A stretch of DNA of 64,000 nt from Clostridia bacterium (GTDB lineage: Bacteria > Bacillota > Clostridia > Oscillospirales > CAG-272): assembly GCA_017540175.1 (NCBI GenBank), contig JAFYBN010000089.1, positions 1-64,000 on the forward strand, written 5' to 3'. The first letter of the stretch is position 1. Every line of letters starts with the position of its first letter. The notes beneath the pieces were generated by a model. That model searched no databases. It was given only the letters and a program-made list of their open reading frames with translations, and was not told the origin of the DNA. The position numbers and the translations under genes are program-made. Shown here piece after piece: positions 15,719 through 24,197 of this stretch.

Positions 15719-16615
15719 ATGATGGAGAAAAACCTTCCGATCCGCGCCCTTCTCTCCGAGAGGGCAGCTTTTGTGGAGCGCGCTCTCGAAGAAGCGCTTT
15801 CCCCCGAGAATATCGGCTCTTCCGCAACCGCGGACGCGATGCGCTATTCCGTTCTCGGCGGCGGCAAGCGGATCCGCGCGTTTTTGGTGCTTGCTTTCGC
15901 AGATCTCGGCGGGGGCAGGGAAGACGCCGCGCTGCCTTTTGCCTGCGCCATGGAGTGCCTGCACGCCTATTCGCTGATCCACGACGATCTTCCGGCGATG
16001 GACAACGACGATTTGCGGCGCGGAAAGCCGTCCTGCCATATCGCGTTCGGCGAAAGCGCGGCTCTGCTCGCGGGCGACGCGCTTCTGACCTATGCGTTTG
16101 AACTGCTCGCGTCCGATCCATCGGTCAGCGCGAAGTCGGTCCGCGAAGCCGTTCTCATTCTCTCGCGCGAAGCGGGAGAGTTCTCGGGCATGGTCGGCGG
16201 TCAGACGCTCGACATGGCGCTGAGCGTCGATTCTCTCGGCGAGCTTCAAACCTTATTTTTGGAGAAAACCTGCGCGCTGCTCAAAGCTTCCTGCCTGCTC
16301 GGGCTTTACGCGGCGACCGACTCGCCCGATCCGGACCTCATCGACCGGGCCGAACGGTATGCGCGCGCGCTCGGGCTCGCATTCCAGATCCGCGACGATA
16401 TTCTCGACGCGACGAGCACCGCGGAGGCGCTCGGAAAACCGATCGGGAGCGACGCCAGAAACGATAAGAAAACCGCGCTGCGCTTCATGACCGTGGAAGA
16501 GGCGCAGAAACGCGTGGAAGAATTGACGGCGGAGGCGGTCGACGCCGTGCGCGGGATCGAAGGCGGACAGATACTTGCCGATCTTGCGGTTCTGCTCGCC
16601 GAGCGAAAGGCATGA
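15719..16615 (+). CDS. ispA: Farnesyl/geranylgeranyl diphosphate synthase (short-chain prenyltransferase)
   Basis: This 298-residue protein condenses isopentenyl diphosphate with allylic diphosphates, supplying precursors for undecaprenyl phosphate and quinones. It has GGGKRIRAFLVL near residue 48, the first Asp-rich motif DDLPAMDNDD near 90, GDALLTYAFELL near 120 and the second Asp-rich motif QIRDDILD near 222. GAGAGGGCGG precedes tandem ATGs (15719 and 15722). It overlaps tlyA by 4 nt. In many Clostridia dxs sits between ispA and tlyA; it is missing here. Confidence 0.93.
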   Translation: MMEKNLPIRALLSERAAFVERALEEALSPENIGSSATADAMRYSVLGGGKRIRAFLVLAFADLGGGREDAALPFACAMECLHAYSLIHDDLPAMDNDDLRRGKPSCHIAFGESAALLAGDALLTYAFELLASDPSVSAKSVREAVLILSREAGEFSGMVGGQTLDMALSVDSLGELQTLFLEKTCALLKASCLLGLYAATDSPDPDLIDRAERYARALGLAFQIRDDILDATSTAEALGKPIGSDARNDKKTALRFMTVEEAQKRVEELTAEAVDAVRGIEGGQILADLAVLLAERKA

Positions 16616-17385
16616 GGCTCGATCTCGCGCTCGTCGAAAGAGCGCTCGCAAAAAGCCGTACCCGCTCCGCTTCGCTGATCCGCAGCGGAGCCGTCTCGCT
16701 CAACGGCGTCGTCGTCACGAAGCCTGCCGCGGAAGTGAGCGAGGGGGACCGCATCGAGATCACGGGAGAGGATCACCCCTATGTGGGGCGCGGCGGCCTC
16801 AAGCTTGAAGCCGCGCTCGCCGAGTTCCGCGTCGATCCCGCCGGTCTCGTCTGCGCGGACATCGGCGCATCCACGGGGGGCTTCACCGACTGTCTTTTGA
16901 AAAGAGGAGCCGCGCGGGTCTACGCCGTCGACGCGGGTCACGACCAACTCGACCCCGTCCTGCGGGAGGATCCCCGCGTTCTGAACCGCGAGGGCGTCAA
17001 CGCGCGAACTCTCAACCAAACCGTCATTCCGGAGCCCTGCGCGCTCGCGGTGCTCGATCTCTCCTTTGTCTCGCAGACCCTTGTCCTGCCCGCTTTGAAG
17101 AGTGTGCTCGCAGAGCACGCCGATTACATCGGACTGATCAAGCCGCAGTTTGAGTGCGGTCGGGAAGCGCTCGGAAAGGGAGGCGTCGTCCGGGATCGCA
17201 GACAGCATGTCGCGGCGATCCGGAAGGTGCTCGGCTCGCTCGAGGAAAACGGCTTCGGGGCGCGCTCTCTCATGCGCTCGCCTGTCCGAGGCGGGGACGG
17301 GAACACGGAATTCCTCGTCCACGCGCGTCTCGGGGAGCCGTGCTCCGTTCACGAAACCACGATCAGGGAGGTCACGCATGAATAG
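16612..17385 (+). CDS. tlyA: TlyA-family rRNA 2'-O-methyltransferase (hemolysin A homologue)
   Basis: TlyA-type proteins methylate the 2'-OH of cytidines in 16S and 23S rRNA. The N-terminal S4 RNA-binding domain (residues 1-60, MRLDLALVERALAKSRTRSA, SGAVSLNGVVV) is followed by YVGRGGLKLEAAL and an FtsJ-like Rossmann methyltransferase with the SAM loop CADIGASTGGFTDCLL and the LIKPQFECGRE segment. The length of 257 residues is normal. It lies between ispA and nadK in the conserved order; nadK starts 8 nt before its end. The hemolysin name is historical. Confidence 0.92.
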   Translation: MRLDLALVERALAKSRTRSASLIRSGAVSLNGVVVTKPAAEVSEGDRIEITGEDHPYVGRGGLKLEAALAEFRVDPAGLVCADIGASTGGFTDCLLKRGAARVYAVDAGHDQLDPVLREDPRVLNREGVNARTLNQTVIPEPCALAVLDLSFVSQTLVLPALKSVLAEHADYIGLIKPQFECGREALGKGGVVRDRRQHVAAIRKVLGSLEENGFGARSLMRSPVRGGDGNTEFLVHARLGEPCSVHETTIREVTHE

Positions 17386-18232
17386 CATCCGATCCCTGCT
17401 TCTTATCCCCAATCTGAAAAAACACATCGAACCCGCGCAGATCATTGCTCTCGTCGACGCGCTCGCGGAGCACGGATGCCGCGTGGGGATTCTGCCGGAA
17501 TACGCATCCGCTCTTTCCTTTCTCGGCGGGAAGGTGAGCGAAGGGCGCACGGACGCGGACGCCGCTCTGGTGCTCGGCGGGGACGGCTCGATCATCGAAG
17601 CGTCCCACCGTCTGCTTGGGACGTCGATCCCGATCATCGGCATCAATTACGGGCGCGTCGGTTTCCTCGCCGAAATCGGCATCGGGGAGCTTGATTTGCT
17701 CGATCGCCTTTTCTCCGGCGAATGCGCCGTCGAACAGCGCATGATGCTCGACGCGCGCGTCACGGGTGCGGACGGCAGCGTTCGCGCTGAATTTACCGTA
17801 CTCAACGACATTGTGCTGACGAACGGTCCGGTCTCGCGGCTGATCTCCTTCGACGTGCTGTGCGACGGAGTCAAGATCGCCTCCTGCCGCGCGGACGGGA
17901 TCATTACTGCGACACCGACCGGCTCGACCGCTTATTCGCTGTCCGCGGGAGGTCCCGTGCTCGATCCGTCGCTCGAAGGCATTTGCCTCACGCCGATCTG
18001 CCCGCACACCCTGTCCAGCCGCCCTGTGATCGTCCGCTCGGATGCCGCCATCGACCTCTGCCGCATTGAGAACAACGGAGCCTCCGTTTATCTCAACGCG
18101 GACGGACGGGACGAGGTGAAGCTCCTCGGCGGAGACTGCGTCACGATCCGCCGCTCGCGTTATACGACCGGACTCATCCGGATCCGCGAACGGGGCTTTC
18201 TGAGCGTTTTGCAGGCAAAGCTCTCGGAATGA
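17378..18232 (+). CDS. nadK: NAD kinase
   Basis: NadK phosphorylates NAD to NADP. Key motifs are the GGDGSIIEAS phosphate loop near residue 67, NYGRVGFLAEI near 88, LNDIVLTNG near 145 and TPTGSTAYSLSAGGP near 180. The ATG at 17378 has GGGAGG upstream and overlaps tlyA; 284 residues is typical. The gap to argR (118 nt) has no convincing promoter, though it holds a TTCCCGGAA palindrome near 18236. Confidence 0.95.
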   Translation: MNSIRSLLLIPNLKKHIEPAQIIALVDALAEHGCRVGILPEYASALSFLGGKVSEGRTDADAALVLGGDGSIIEASHRLLGTSIPIIGINYGRVGFLAEIGIGELDLLDRLFSGECAVEQRMMLDARVTGADGSVRAEFTVLNDIVLTNGPVSRLISFDVLCDGVKIASCRADGIITATPTGSTAYSLSAGGPVLDPSLEGICLTPICPHTLSSRPVIVRSDAAIDLCRIENNGASVYLNADGRDEVKLLGGDCVTIRRSRYTTGLIRIRERGFLSVLQAKLSE

Positions 18233-18351
18233 ACGTTCCCGGAACGACTGGATCCGCCGTTCCCGTTGACGAACCAAGCTCTCCAAACCAAGCTTTCAAG
18301 ATAAACATTTTTAGAACTGCGTTTTGCCGTCACAGGCATGAAAGGAGCGTC

Positions 18352-18804
18352 ATGAAAGTCAAGCGTCACAACAAAATCCTTGAGATCATCGAAAACTACA
18401 ACATCGAGACGCAGGAAGAACTGATCGAAAAGCTGAAGCTCGCGGGATTCGAAGTCACGCAGGCGACCGTTTCGCGCGACATCCGTGAACTGAAGCTTCT
18501 CAAGCAGATGTCCGACATGGGTACGTACAAGTATGTAGTTCCGAAGAACAACGCGACGGAAAACCAGCATGTGTACAGCCGCGCGCTCGCCTCGTCGGTC
18601 AAAAACGTGGATTATTCGCAGAACGCCATTGTGATCAAGACCTATGCGGGTATGGCGCAGGCGGTCGCGGCGGGCATCGATACCCTGCACGAAGCCGACA
18701 TTCTCGGCTGCGTGGCGGGAGACGACTGCATCATCATCATCTGCCGCGACAACGACTCGACCGCCGCCATCGCGCACAGGATCACCAAGCTCATCAATTC
18801 CTGA
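18352..18804 (+). CDS. argR: Arginine repressor ArgR
   Basis: ArgR is the arginine-responsive hexameric regulator of arginine genes. The N-terminal winged helix (residues 1-70: KRHNKILEIIENYNIETQEELIEKL, then TQATVSRDIRELKLLK) and the C-terminal arginine-binding domain (GIDTLHEADILGCVAGDDCIIIICRD) are complete at 150 residues. The ATG at 18352 has AAAGGAG upstream. recN follows after 1 nt. Likely targets within this window are argG-argH and the transporter-argF operon. Confidence 0.95.
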   Translation: MKVKRHNKILEIIENYNIETQEELIEKLKLAGFEVTQATVSRDIRELKLLKQMSDMGTYKYVVPKNNATENQHVYSRALASSVKNVDYSQNAIVIKTYAGMAQAVAAGIDTLHEADILGCVAGDDCIIIICRDNDSTAAIAHRITKLINS

Positions 18805-18805
18805 T

Positions 18806-20509
18806 ATGCTCTCAAACCTTTCCATCGAAAACATCGCCGTCGCGAAGCGGATCGACGTACCGCTGTGCGGCGGATTCACCGTGATCACCGGCAAAACCGG
18901 AGCCGGAAAGTCCGTTCTGATCTCCAGCCTGCTCCTGCTGTGCGGCGCGAAGAACGGAAGGGAAATGCTCCGCACCGGAGAGGAACGCGCACAGGTCTCG
19001 GCGATCTTTTCCTGTTCTCCCGCCGAGGGACAAAAGCTGACGGAACTCGGCGCCCCGCCGGACGAAAACGGGGAGATCGAGCTCTCGCGCGTCATTGCGT
19101 CCGACGGGCGGTCCACCGCGAAAATCAACCGCCGCACCGTTCCGCTCTCCGTTCTGAAGGACGCCGCGGGCGTTCTGCTCAGCATCCAGACGCAGAACGA
19201 GCGCAGCGATTTTGCCGATAAATCGAATTACGTCTCCCTGCTCGATTCCTTTGCCGACGACGCGGAAGAGCGCGAGGCTTACGGTAAGCTCTACGCCTCT
19301 CTGACGGAGCTGAACGGAAAAATCGCCGCGCACCGCAAAGCGATGCGGGAGCGCGACATGATGCTCGACATCCTCCGCTATCAGAAGAAGGAAATCGACG
19401 CGGCAAAGCTCTCCGCGGACGACGAGGAGGACAGGCTCATCCGCCTGCGCAACAAGCTGAGGAGCCTCGAAAAGGTGACGAAGTATTCATCCCTCGTCAT
19501 CAAGGCGCTCGCGGAAAGCGAAAAGGGGGCAACCGCCTCTTACCTCATCGAACGCGCCGAAAACGCGCTCGGTCAGCTTTCCGGCGTACTGGAAGGCGCG
19601 GACGAGCTGTCCGCCAGGCTCGCGGAGTGCCGATATGAGATCATCGACGTTGCCGAGCGGGTGCGGGACGCACTGGATCCCGGCGAGATCGGGGATCCGG
19701 CGGAGAAGCTCACACAGATCGAGGCGCGTCTCTCCCTGCTCGAAAAGCTCGAGCGCAAATACGGCGCGACCATCCCCGAAATCAAGGCGAAACGCGCCGA
19801 AATCGCGGAAAAGATCGCCGCGCTCGAGGACGGGGACTTCCGGCTCGCGAAGCTCGAAGAGGAGCGGGACGCTCTCGTCTCTCAGGCATCCGAAGCCGCC
19901 GCGAAGCTCCGGGAAAAACGGACGCAGGCCGCTCAAAGGTTGTCCCGCGAAATCCTTGAGTCCCTGCGGTTTCTCGACATGCCGAAGGTCCGCTTCCGCA
20001 TTGCCGTGACGCCGCTCAAAGAGAAGGGCGCTGACGTTTTCCGATCCGACGGCGCGGACGACGTGGATTTTCTCATTTCCGTCAACGCGGGCGAGGATCT
20101 CGCGAGTCTCGGCAAGGTTTCCTCTGGCGGAGAGCTTTCGCGCATTACCCTTGCCGTGAAGACCGCTTTCGCCGGAAAGAACGATTCCGGCACCCTGATC
20201 TTCGACGAGATCGACACGGGCGTCTCCGGTTCGACCTCGGAACGGATCGGGATCCTGCTCAAGCGGCTCTCCGAGAACGCGCAGGTCATCGCCGTCACCC
20301 ACTCGCCCCAGATCGCGTCCATTGCCGCGCGTCATCTCCTGATCGAAAAGAACGAGGACGCGCAGGGCGGCAGAACGGAAAGCGCGGTGAGGGAAATCAC
20401 GGGAGACGAGCGCACGGCGGAGATCGCCCGCATCATCGGCGGCATCAGCGTCACGGAAAAACAGACGGCGGCGGCTTCCGAAATGCTGCGCAGGAACGGG
20501 ACCTCATAA
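18806..20509 (+). CDS. recN: DNA repair protein RecN
   Basis: RecN is an SMC-like ATPase that acts early at double-strand breaks. The Walker A motif GKTGAGKS lies at residues 29-36, then two coiled-coil halves (about 150-215 and 270-390) flank a middle domain, and the C-terminal head has the signature LGKVSSGGELSRITLAVK and Walker B LIFDEIDTGVSG near residue 465 with VTHSPQIA after it. The 567 residues are normal. The ATG at 18806 lies 1 nt after the argR stop, the common Firmicute order. Confidence 0.95.
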   Translation: MLSNLSIENIAVAKRIDVPLCGGFTVITGKTGAGKSVLISSLLLLCGAKNGREMLRTGEERAQVSAIFSCSPAEGQKLTELGAPPDENGEIELSRVIASDGRSTAKINRRTVPLSVLKDAAGVLLSIQTQNERSDFADKSNYVSLLDSFADDAEEREAYGKLYASLTELNGKIAAHRKAMRERDMMLDILRYQKKEIDAAKLSADDEEDRLIRLRNKLRSLEKVTKYSSLVIKALAESEKGATASYLIERAENALGQLSGVLEGADELSARLAECRYEIIDVAERVRDALDPGEIGDPAEKLTQIEARLSLLEKLERKYGATIPEIKAKRAEIAEKIAALEDGDFRLAKLEEERDALVSQASEAAAKLREKRTQAAQRLSREILESLRFLDMPKVRFRIAVTPLKEKGADVFRSDGADDVDFLISVNAGEDLASLGKVSSGGELSRITLAVKTAFAGKNDSGTLIFDEIDTGVSGSTSERIGILLKRLSENAQVIAVTHSPQIASIAARHLLIEKNEDAQGGRTESAVREITGDERTAEIARIIGGISVTEKQTAAASEMLRRNGTS

Positions 20510-20564
20510 TCGATTCAAACTGCAAAAAATACAAAACAAACATAAACGAGGAGATTTTCGAACA

Positions 20565-21788
20565 ATGACCATTTTCGACGAACTGAAAGCGCGCGGACTG
20601 ATCGCGCAGCTTACGGATGAAGAAGAAATCAAAACGATGATCAACGCGGGCAAGGCCACCTTCTACATCGGCTTCGACTGCACCGCGGACAGCCTGACCG
20701 CTGGGCATTTCATGGCGCTGACCCTCATGAAAAGACTGCAGCAGGCAGGGAACAAGCCCATCGCCCTGATCGGCGGCGGCACGACCATGATCGGCGACCC
20801 CTCCGGGCGCACGGACATGCGCAAAATGCTCACGCGGGAAGACATCGATCACAACGCCGAATGCTTCCGCCGTCAGATGGAGCGCTTCATCGATTTCGGC
20901 GAAGGCAAGGCGATGATGCTGAACAACGCGGATTGGCTGCTCGGGCTGAACTATGTCGACATGCTCCGCGAGGTCGGCGCGTGCTTCTCCGTCAACAACA
21001 TGCTCCGCGCGGAATGCTATAAGCAGAGGATGGAAAAGGGACTGTCCTTCCTCGAATTCAACTACATGATCATGCAGTCCTACGACTTCTACTACCTCTT
21101 TGAAAAATACGGCTGCAACATGCAGTTCGGCGGAGACGATCAGTGGTCGAACATGCTCGGCGGTACGGAACTCATCCGCCGCAAGCTCGGCAAGGACGCG
21201 CACGCCATGACGATCACGCTGCTCACCGACTCCCAGGGCAAGAAGATGGGCAAGACCGCGGGCAACGCCGTGTGGCTCGATCCGAACAAGACCTCTCCCT
21301 TTGACTTCTATCAGTACTGGCGGAACGTGGGCGACGCGGACGTTCTGAAATGCATCCGCATGCTGACCTTCCTCCCGCTTGAAGAAATCGAGAAGATGGA
21401 CAAATGGGAAGGCAGCCAGCTCAACACCGCAAAGGAGATCCTCGCTTACGAGCTCACGAAGCTCGTGCACGGCGAAGAGGAAGCGAACCGCGCGCAGACG
21501 GCGGCGAAGGCGCTCTTTGCCGGCGGCGCGGACAATTCCGACATGCCGACGACGACGCTTGCCGACGAGGACTTCACGGACGGCAAAATCACCGTGATCG
21601 ATCTGCTCGTCAAGTCCAAACTTTGCGGCTCGAAGTCCGACGCCCGCCGTATGATCCAGCAGGGCGGCGTCTTCCTCGGAGACGAGAAGGTCCCGGACGT
21701 TTCGGCTTCCGTTCCCGCGGAGAACTTCGAAGGCGACGGCGTCATCCTCCGAAAAGGCAAGAAGACCTTCCACAAGTTCACAAAATAA
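20565..21788 (+). CDS. tyrS: Tyrosyl-tRNA synthetase
   Basis: TyrRS charges tRNA-Tyr. The 407-residue class I enzyme has FYIGFDCTADSLTAGHF at residues 33-49, in place of the usual SLHIGHL: Thr40 and His48 are kept, but the position of the first HIGH histidine (45) is Thr. The second signature KKMGKTAG lies near residue 227, and an S4 domain closes the protein (res 340-405). GAGGAG lies about 10 nt before the ATG. No T-box leader fits in the 55-nt gap after recN. Confidence 0.95.
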   Translation: MTIFDELKARGLIAQLTDEEEIKTMINAGKATFYIGFDCTADSLTAGHFMALTLMKRLQQAGNKPIALIGGGTTMIGDPSGRTDMRKMLTREDIDHNAECFRRQMERFIDFGEGKAMMLNNADWLLGLNYVDMLREVGACFSVNNMLRAECYKQRMEKGLSFLEFNYMIMQSYDFYYLFEKYGCNMQFGGDDQWSNMLGGTELIRRKLGKDAHAMTITLLTDSQGKKMGKTAGNAVWLDPNKTSPFDFYQYWRNVGDADVLKCIRMLTFLPLEEIEKMDKWEGSQLNTAKEILAYELTKLVHGEEEANRAQTAAKALFAGGADNSDMPTTTLADEDFTDGKITVIDLLVKSKLCGSKSDARRMIQQGGVFLGDEKVPDVSASVPAENFEGDGVILRKGKKTFHKFTK

Positions 21789-21796
21789 GGAATCGG

Positions 21797-22516
21797 ATGA
21801 AACGGTACGAAATCCTGCTGTTCGACGCGGACAACACGCTGTTCGATTTCAGTCTTGCGGAGAGGACCGCTTTCCATACAGCGGCATGCGCCGAATCTCT
21901 GCCGTATTCCGACGCGCTTTACAGGAACTATTCGTCCGTCAACGACGGTTTGTGGAAACGGCTCGAGCAAGGGGAAATCCCGATCGATTTTCTCAAGCTC
22001 GAGCGTTTCCGCATCCTGCTTTCCCTCCTCGGTGAGGAAGACGACGAAAAGGCTGTCCGACTGCGCGACACCTATGAATCCGCTCTTGCCGAGCAGGACT
22101 TTCTGATCGAAGGCGCTGAGCCGCTGTGCCGTGAGCTCGCGCCGGACTATCGCTTATATCTCATCACAAACGGCATATCCCGCATCCAGCGCAGAAGGTT
22201 CTCGAAATCAGCCGTCGCGCCGTACTTTTCTGGCATTTTCGTCTCGGAAGAGCTCGGCGCGCAAAAGCCATCCCGCGCGTATTTCGACCGTGTCTTCTCG
22301 GCAATCGGAAATCCGGACAAATCGTCCGTTTTGGTGATCGGCGACTCCCTCACCTCCGATTGCGACGGCGCGATCGCATACGGGCTCGATATCTGCCGCT
22401 ACAATCCGGCGCGCCTCTCCGACGAAGGACGCGCGATCACATATACTGTCACGGAGCTGAACCAGCTCGCTCAAATTCTCAATGCAGGAGGATCGAATGA
22501 CGGATCCTGTATTTAA
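21797..22516 (+). CDS. HAD-family YjjG-type nucleotidase
   Basis: The 239-residue protein belongs to the HAD phosphatases: motif I LLFDADNTLFDF (nucleophile Asp and acid Asp), motif II ITNGIS, motif III with Lys in GAQKPSRAYFD and motif IV VIGDSLTSDCDGAIAYGLD. The cap and Asn in ITNG resemble YjjG/YfnB 5'-nucleotidases that remove non-canonical pyrimidine nucleotides. The ATG at 21797 lies 8 nt after tyrS with AAGGA upstream. Its last 20 nt overlap murB. The substrate is inferred from family resemblance only. Confidence 0.8.
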   Translation: MKRYEILLFDADNTLFDFSLAERTAFHTAACAESLPYSDALYRNYSSVNDGLWKRLEQGEIPIDFLKLERFRILLSLLGEEDDEKAVRLRDTYESALAEQDFLIEGAEPLCRELAPDYRLYLITNGISRIQRRRFSKSAVAPYFSGIFVSEELGAQKPSRAYFDRVFSAIGNPDKSSVLVIGDSLTSDCDGAIAYGLDICRYNPARLSDEGRAITYTVTELNQLAQILNAGGSNDGSCI

Positions 22517-23423
22517 GCTCTCCGAACTGCTTGATCGCTTTAACCTCGAAAACGACGGCGCCGTCCGTGTTCTTTATGGCGAGCCGATGAGCAGACATAC
22601 CTCGTTCCGCATCGGGGGGCCCGCAAGTCTCTTTTTGATCCCGAAGAACGAAGAAACCCTATGCTCAGTCTGTTCCATGGCAAAGGAAGCGGGGATCCGC
22701 GTATTCCTGCTCGGGAACGGGAGCAACGTCCTGTTCGACGACGGCGGCTTTGACGGCGCGGTCATCTCGACCTCGGCTCTGCACGCGATCACGGTCGAAT
22801 CGGACCGCATCCGCGCGGAAGCGGGCGCGTCGCTCGGCGCTCTTTCCGTTGCCGCGCGGGAAAACGGACTCACCGGTCTTGAATTCTCCTACGGCATCCC
22901 CGGCACGGTCGGCGGCGCGGTCCTTATGAACGCGGGCGCGTACGGCGGGGAAATAAAGGACGTGCTCGAATCGAGCGCGAGCGTTGACTGCGGCGGCGCG
23001 GATCACAGGACCCTTACCGCGTCCGAGCACGCTTTCGGTTATCGGGACAGCGTTTACCGGCACGAAAACCGCGTCATCCTTTCCGCGGTATTCCGGCTGC
23101 AAAAGGGTGAGAAGGAAGAGATCGCGGCGAAAATGAACGATTTCATGGGTCGGCGCGTCTCGAAACAGCCGCTCGAATATCCGAGCGCGGGGTCGGTCTT
23201 CAAGCGCCCCGAGGGACATTTTGTCGGTCAGATGGTCGAGGAAAGCGGACTCAAGGGGTACGGCATCGGCGGCGCGCAGGTCTCCGAAAAACACGCGGGA
23301 TTTATTATCAACCGCGGCGGGGCGACGTCGGCGGACGTCCTTGCCCTTGTGGAGCACATCCGCTCCGTTATTTTGAAGAATTACGGCTGCGAGCTGCAGT
23401 GCGAGATCATACACGTGAAATAA
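22497..23423 (+). CDS. murB: UDP-N-acetylenolpyruvoylglucosamine reductase MurB
   Basis: MurB reduces UDP-GlcNAc-enolpyruvate to UDP-MurNAc with NADPH and FAD, in the cytosol. FAD-binding motifs are HTSFRIGGPASLFLIP near residue 35, LLGNGSNVLF near 72 and GIPGTVGGAVLMNAGAYGGE near 133. The catalytic serine is in PSAGSVFKRP near 230, and a late Glu follows. I chose the ATG at 22497 because AGGAGG sits 6 nt before it; an ATG at 22482 lies upstream of that ribosome site. 308 residues is usual. Followed after 6 nt by whiA; rapZ and yvcK, often found between, are absent. Confidence 0.95.
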   Translation: MTDPVFKLSELLDRFNLENDGAVRVLYGEPMSRHTSFRIGGPASLFLIPKNEETLCSVCSMAKEAGIRVFLLGNGSNVLFDDGGFDGAVISTSALHAITVESDRIRAEAGASLGALSVAARENGLTGLEFSYGIPGTVGGAVLMNAGAYGGEIKDVLESSASVDCGGADHRTLTASEHAFGYRDSVYRHENRVILSAVFRLQKGEKEEIAAKMNDFMGRRVSKQPLEYPSAGSVFKRPEGHFVGQMVEESGLKGYGIGGAQVSEKHAGFIINRGGATSADVLALVEHIRSVILKNYGCELQCEIIHVK

Positions 23424-23429
23424 TTCAGT

Positions 23430-24194
23430 ATGGAAGAGAGTTTTCAGGACAAGGTGCGGCGTCAGCTCGGCGCGGCGGAGATCAAAAAGAAATGCTGCAG
23501 GCATACGCTCGCCGATTGTCAGAACATGCGGGACGAGGACGCCGCATCACTCAGGGCGATCTATGAAAAATGCCGCTGTGAAGGATGCCGCAGCGTCCTT
23601 TTCCGCTCGCTCTTTCTCACGCACGGCTCCGTGACCGATCCCGCGAAATCCTACCAGCTCGACTTCGTCTTTCAGAGCGGAGAGTTTGCGGACGCCGTGC
23701 AGGAATTGCTTGCCGATTGCGGATTTCTGTTCGGACGCTCCGAACGGAAAGGAAAGATGGTCCTTTATCTTCGGGACAGCACCGGCGTGGGGGATTTTCT
23801 CGCCATGATCGGCGCGACGGGCGCGGCGTTCGACGTGATGAATCTGCGCATCGAGAGCGATTTCCGCAGCAACGTCAACCGGCAGGTGAACTTTGACACC
23901 GCGAACATCGAAAAACAGCTCCGTTCCATGAAGAAAACCAGAGACGCGGTCGCGAAGCTCAAAGCCGCGGGAGCATACGACCGTCTGCCGGAGGAAGTCC
24001 GTTCCGCGTGGGAGCTTCAGGAAGCGAACGGTCAGAGCTCGCTCGAGGAACTCGGCAGAATGATGAATCCGCCGATCTCGAAATCCGGGGTCAGGCACCG
24101 CCTTGAGAAAATCCTCCGCGCTGCCGCGGAGCTCGACAAAGAATCGGATCGGCGGCCGGAGAACGCGGCGGACTTGCCCGATGCGAAAGGATGA
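23430..24194 (+). CDS. whiA: Short WhiA-family DNA-binding regulator
   Basis: WhiA has a degenerate LAGLIDADG homing-endonuclease fold plus a C-terminal helix-turn-helix, and links cell division to growth or sporulation. The second half of the fold (SLFLTHGSVTDPAKSYQLDFVF, GDFLAMIGATGAAFDVMNLR) and the HTH end (LEELGRMMNPPISKSGVRHRLEKI) match well. At 254 residues it is some 60 shorter than Bacillus WhiA (about 316): the first LAGLIDADG half, normally between the N-terminal CC pair and the CC...FLRGAFL segment, is almost wholly missing. The joined region is Cys-rich (Cys22, 23, 30, 48, 50, 53). It keeps its usual place after murB. Confidence 0.88.
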   Translation: MEESFQDKVRRQLGAAEIKKKCCRHTLADCQNMRDEDAASLRAIYEKCRCEGCRSVLFRSLFLTHGSVTDPAKSYQLDFVFQSGEFADAVQELLADCGFLFGRSERKGKMVLYLRDSTGVGDFLAMIGATGAAFDVMNLRIESDFRSNVNRQVNFDTANIEKQLRSMKKTRDAVAKLKAAGAYDRLPEEVRSAWELQEANGQSSLEELGRMMNPPISKSGVRHRLEKILRAAAELDKESDRRPENAADLPDAKG

Positions 24195-24197
24195 GCC

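Noticed and set aside
16612..17385. True hemolysin
   Set aside because: S4 plus FtsJ-like methyltransferase domains point to an rRNA methyltransferase; the hemolysin label is historical.
20510..20564. T-box leader for tyrS
   Set aside because: The 55-nt gap is too short and has no T-box sequence or terminator.
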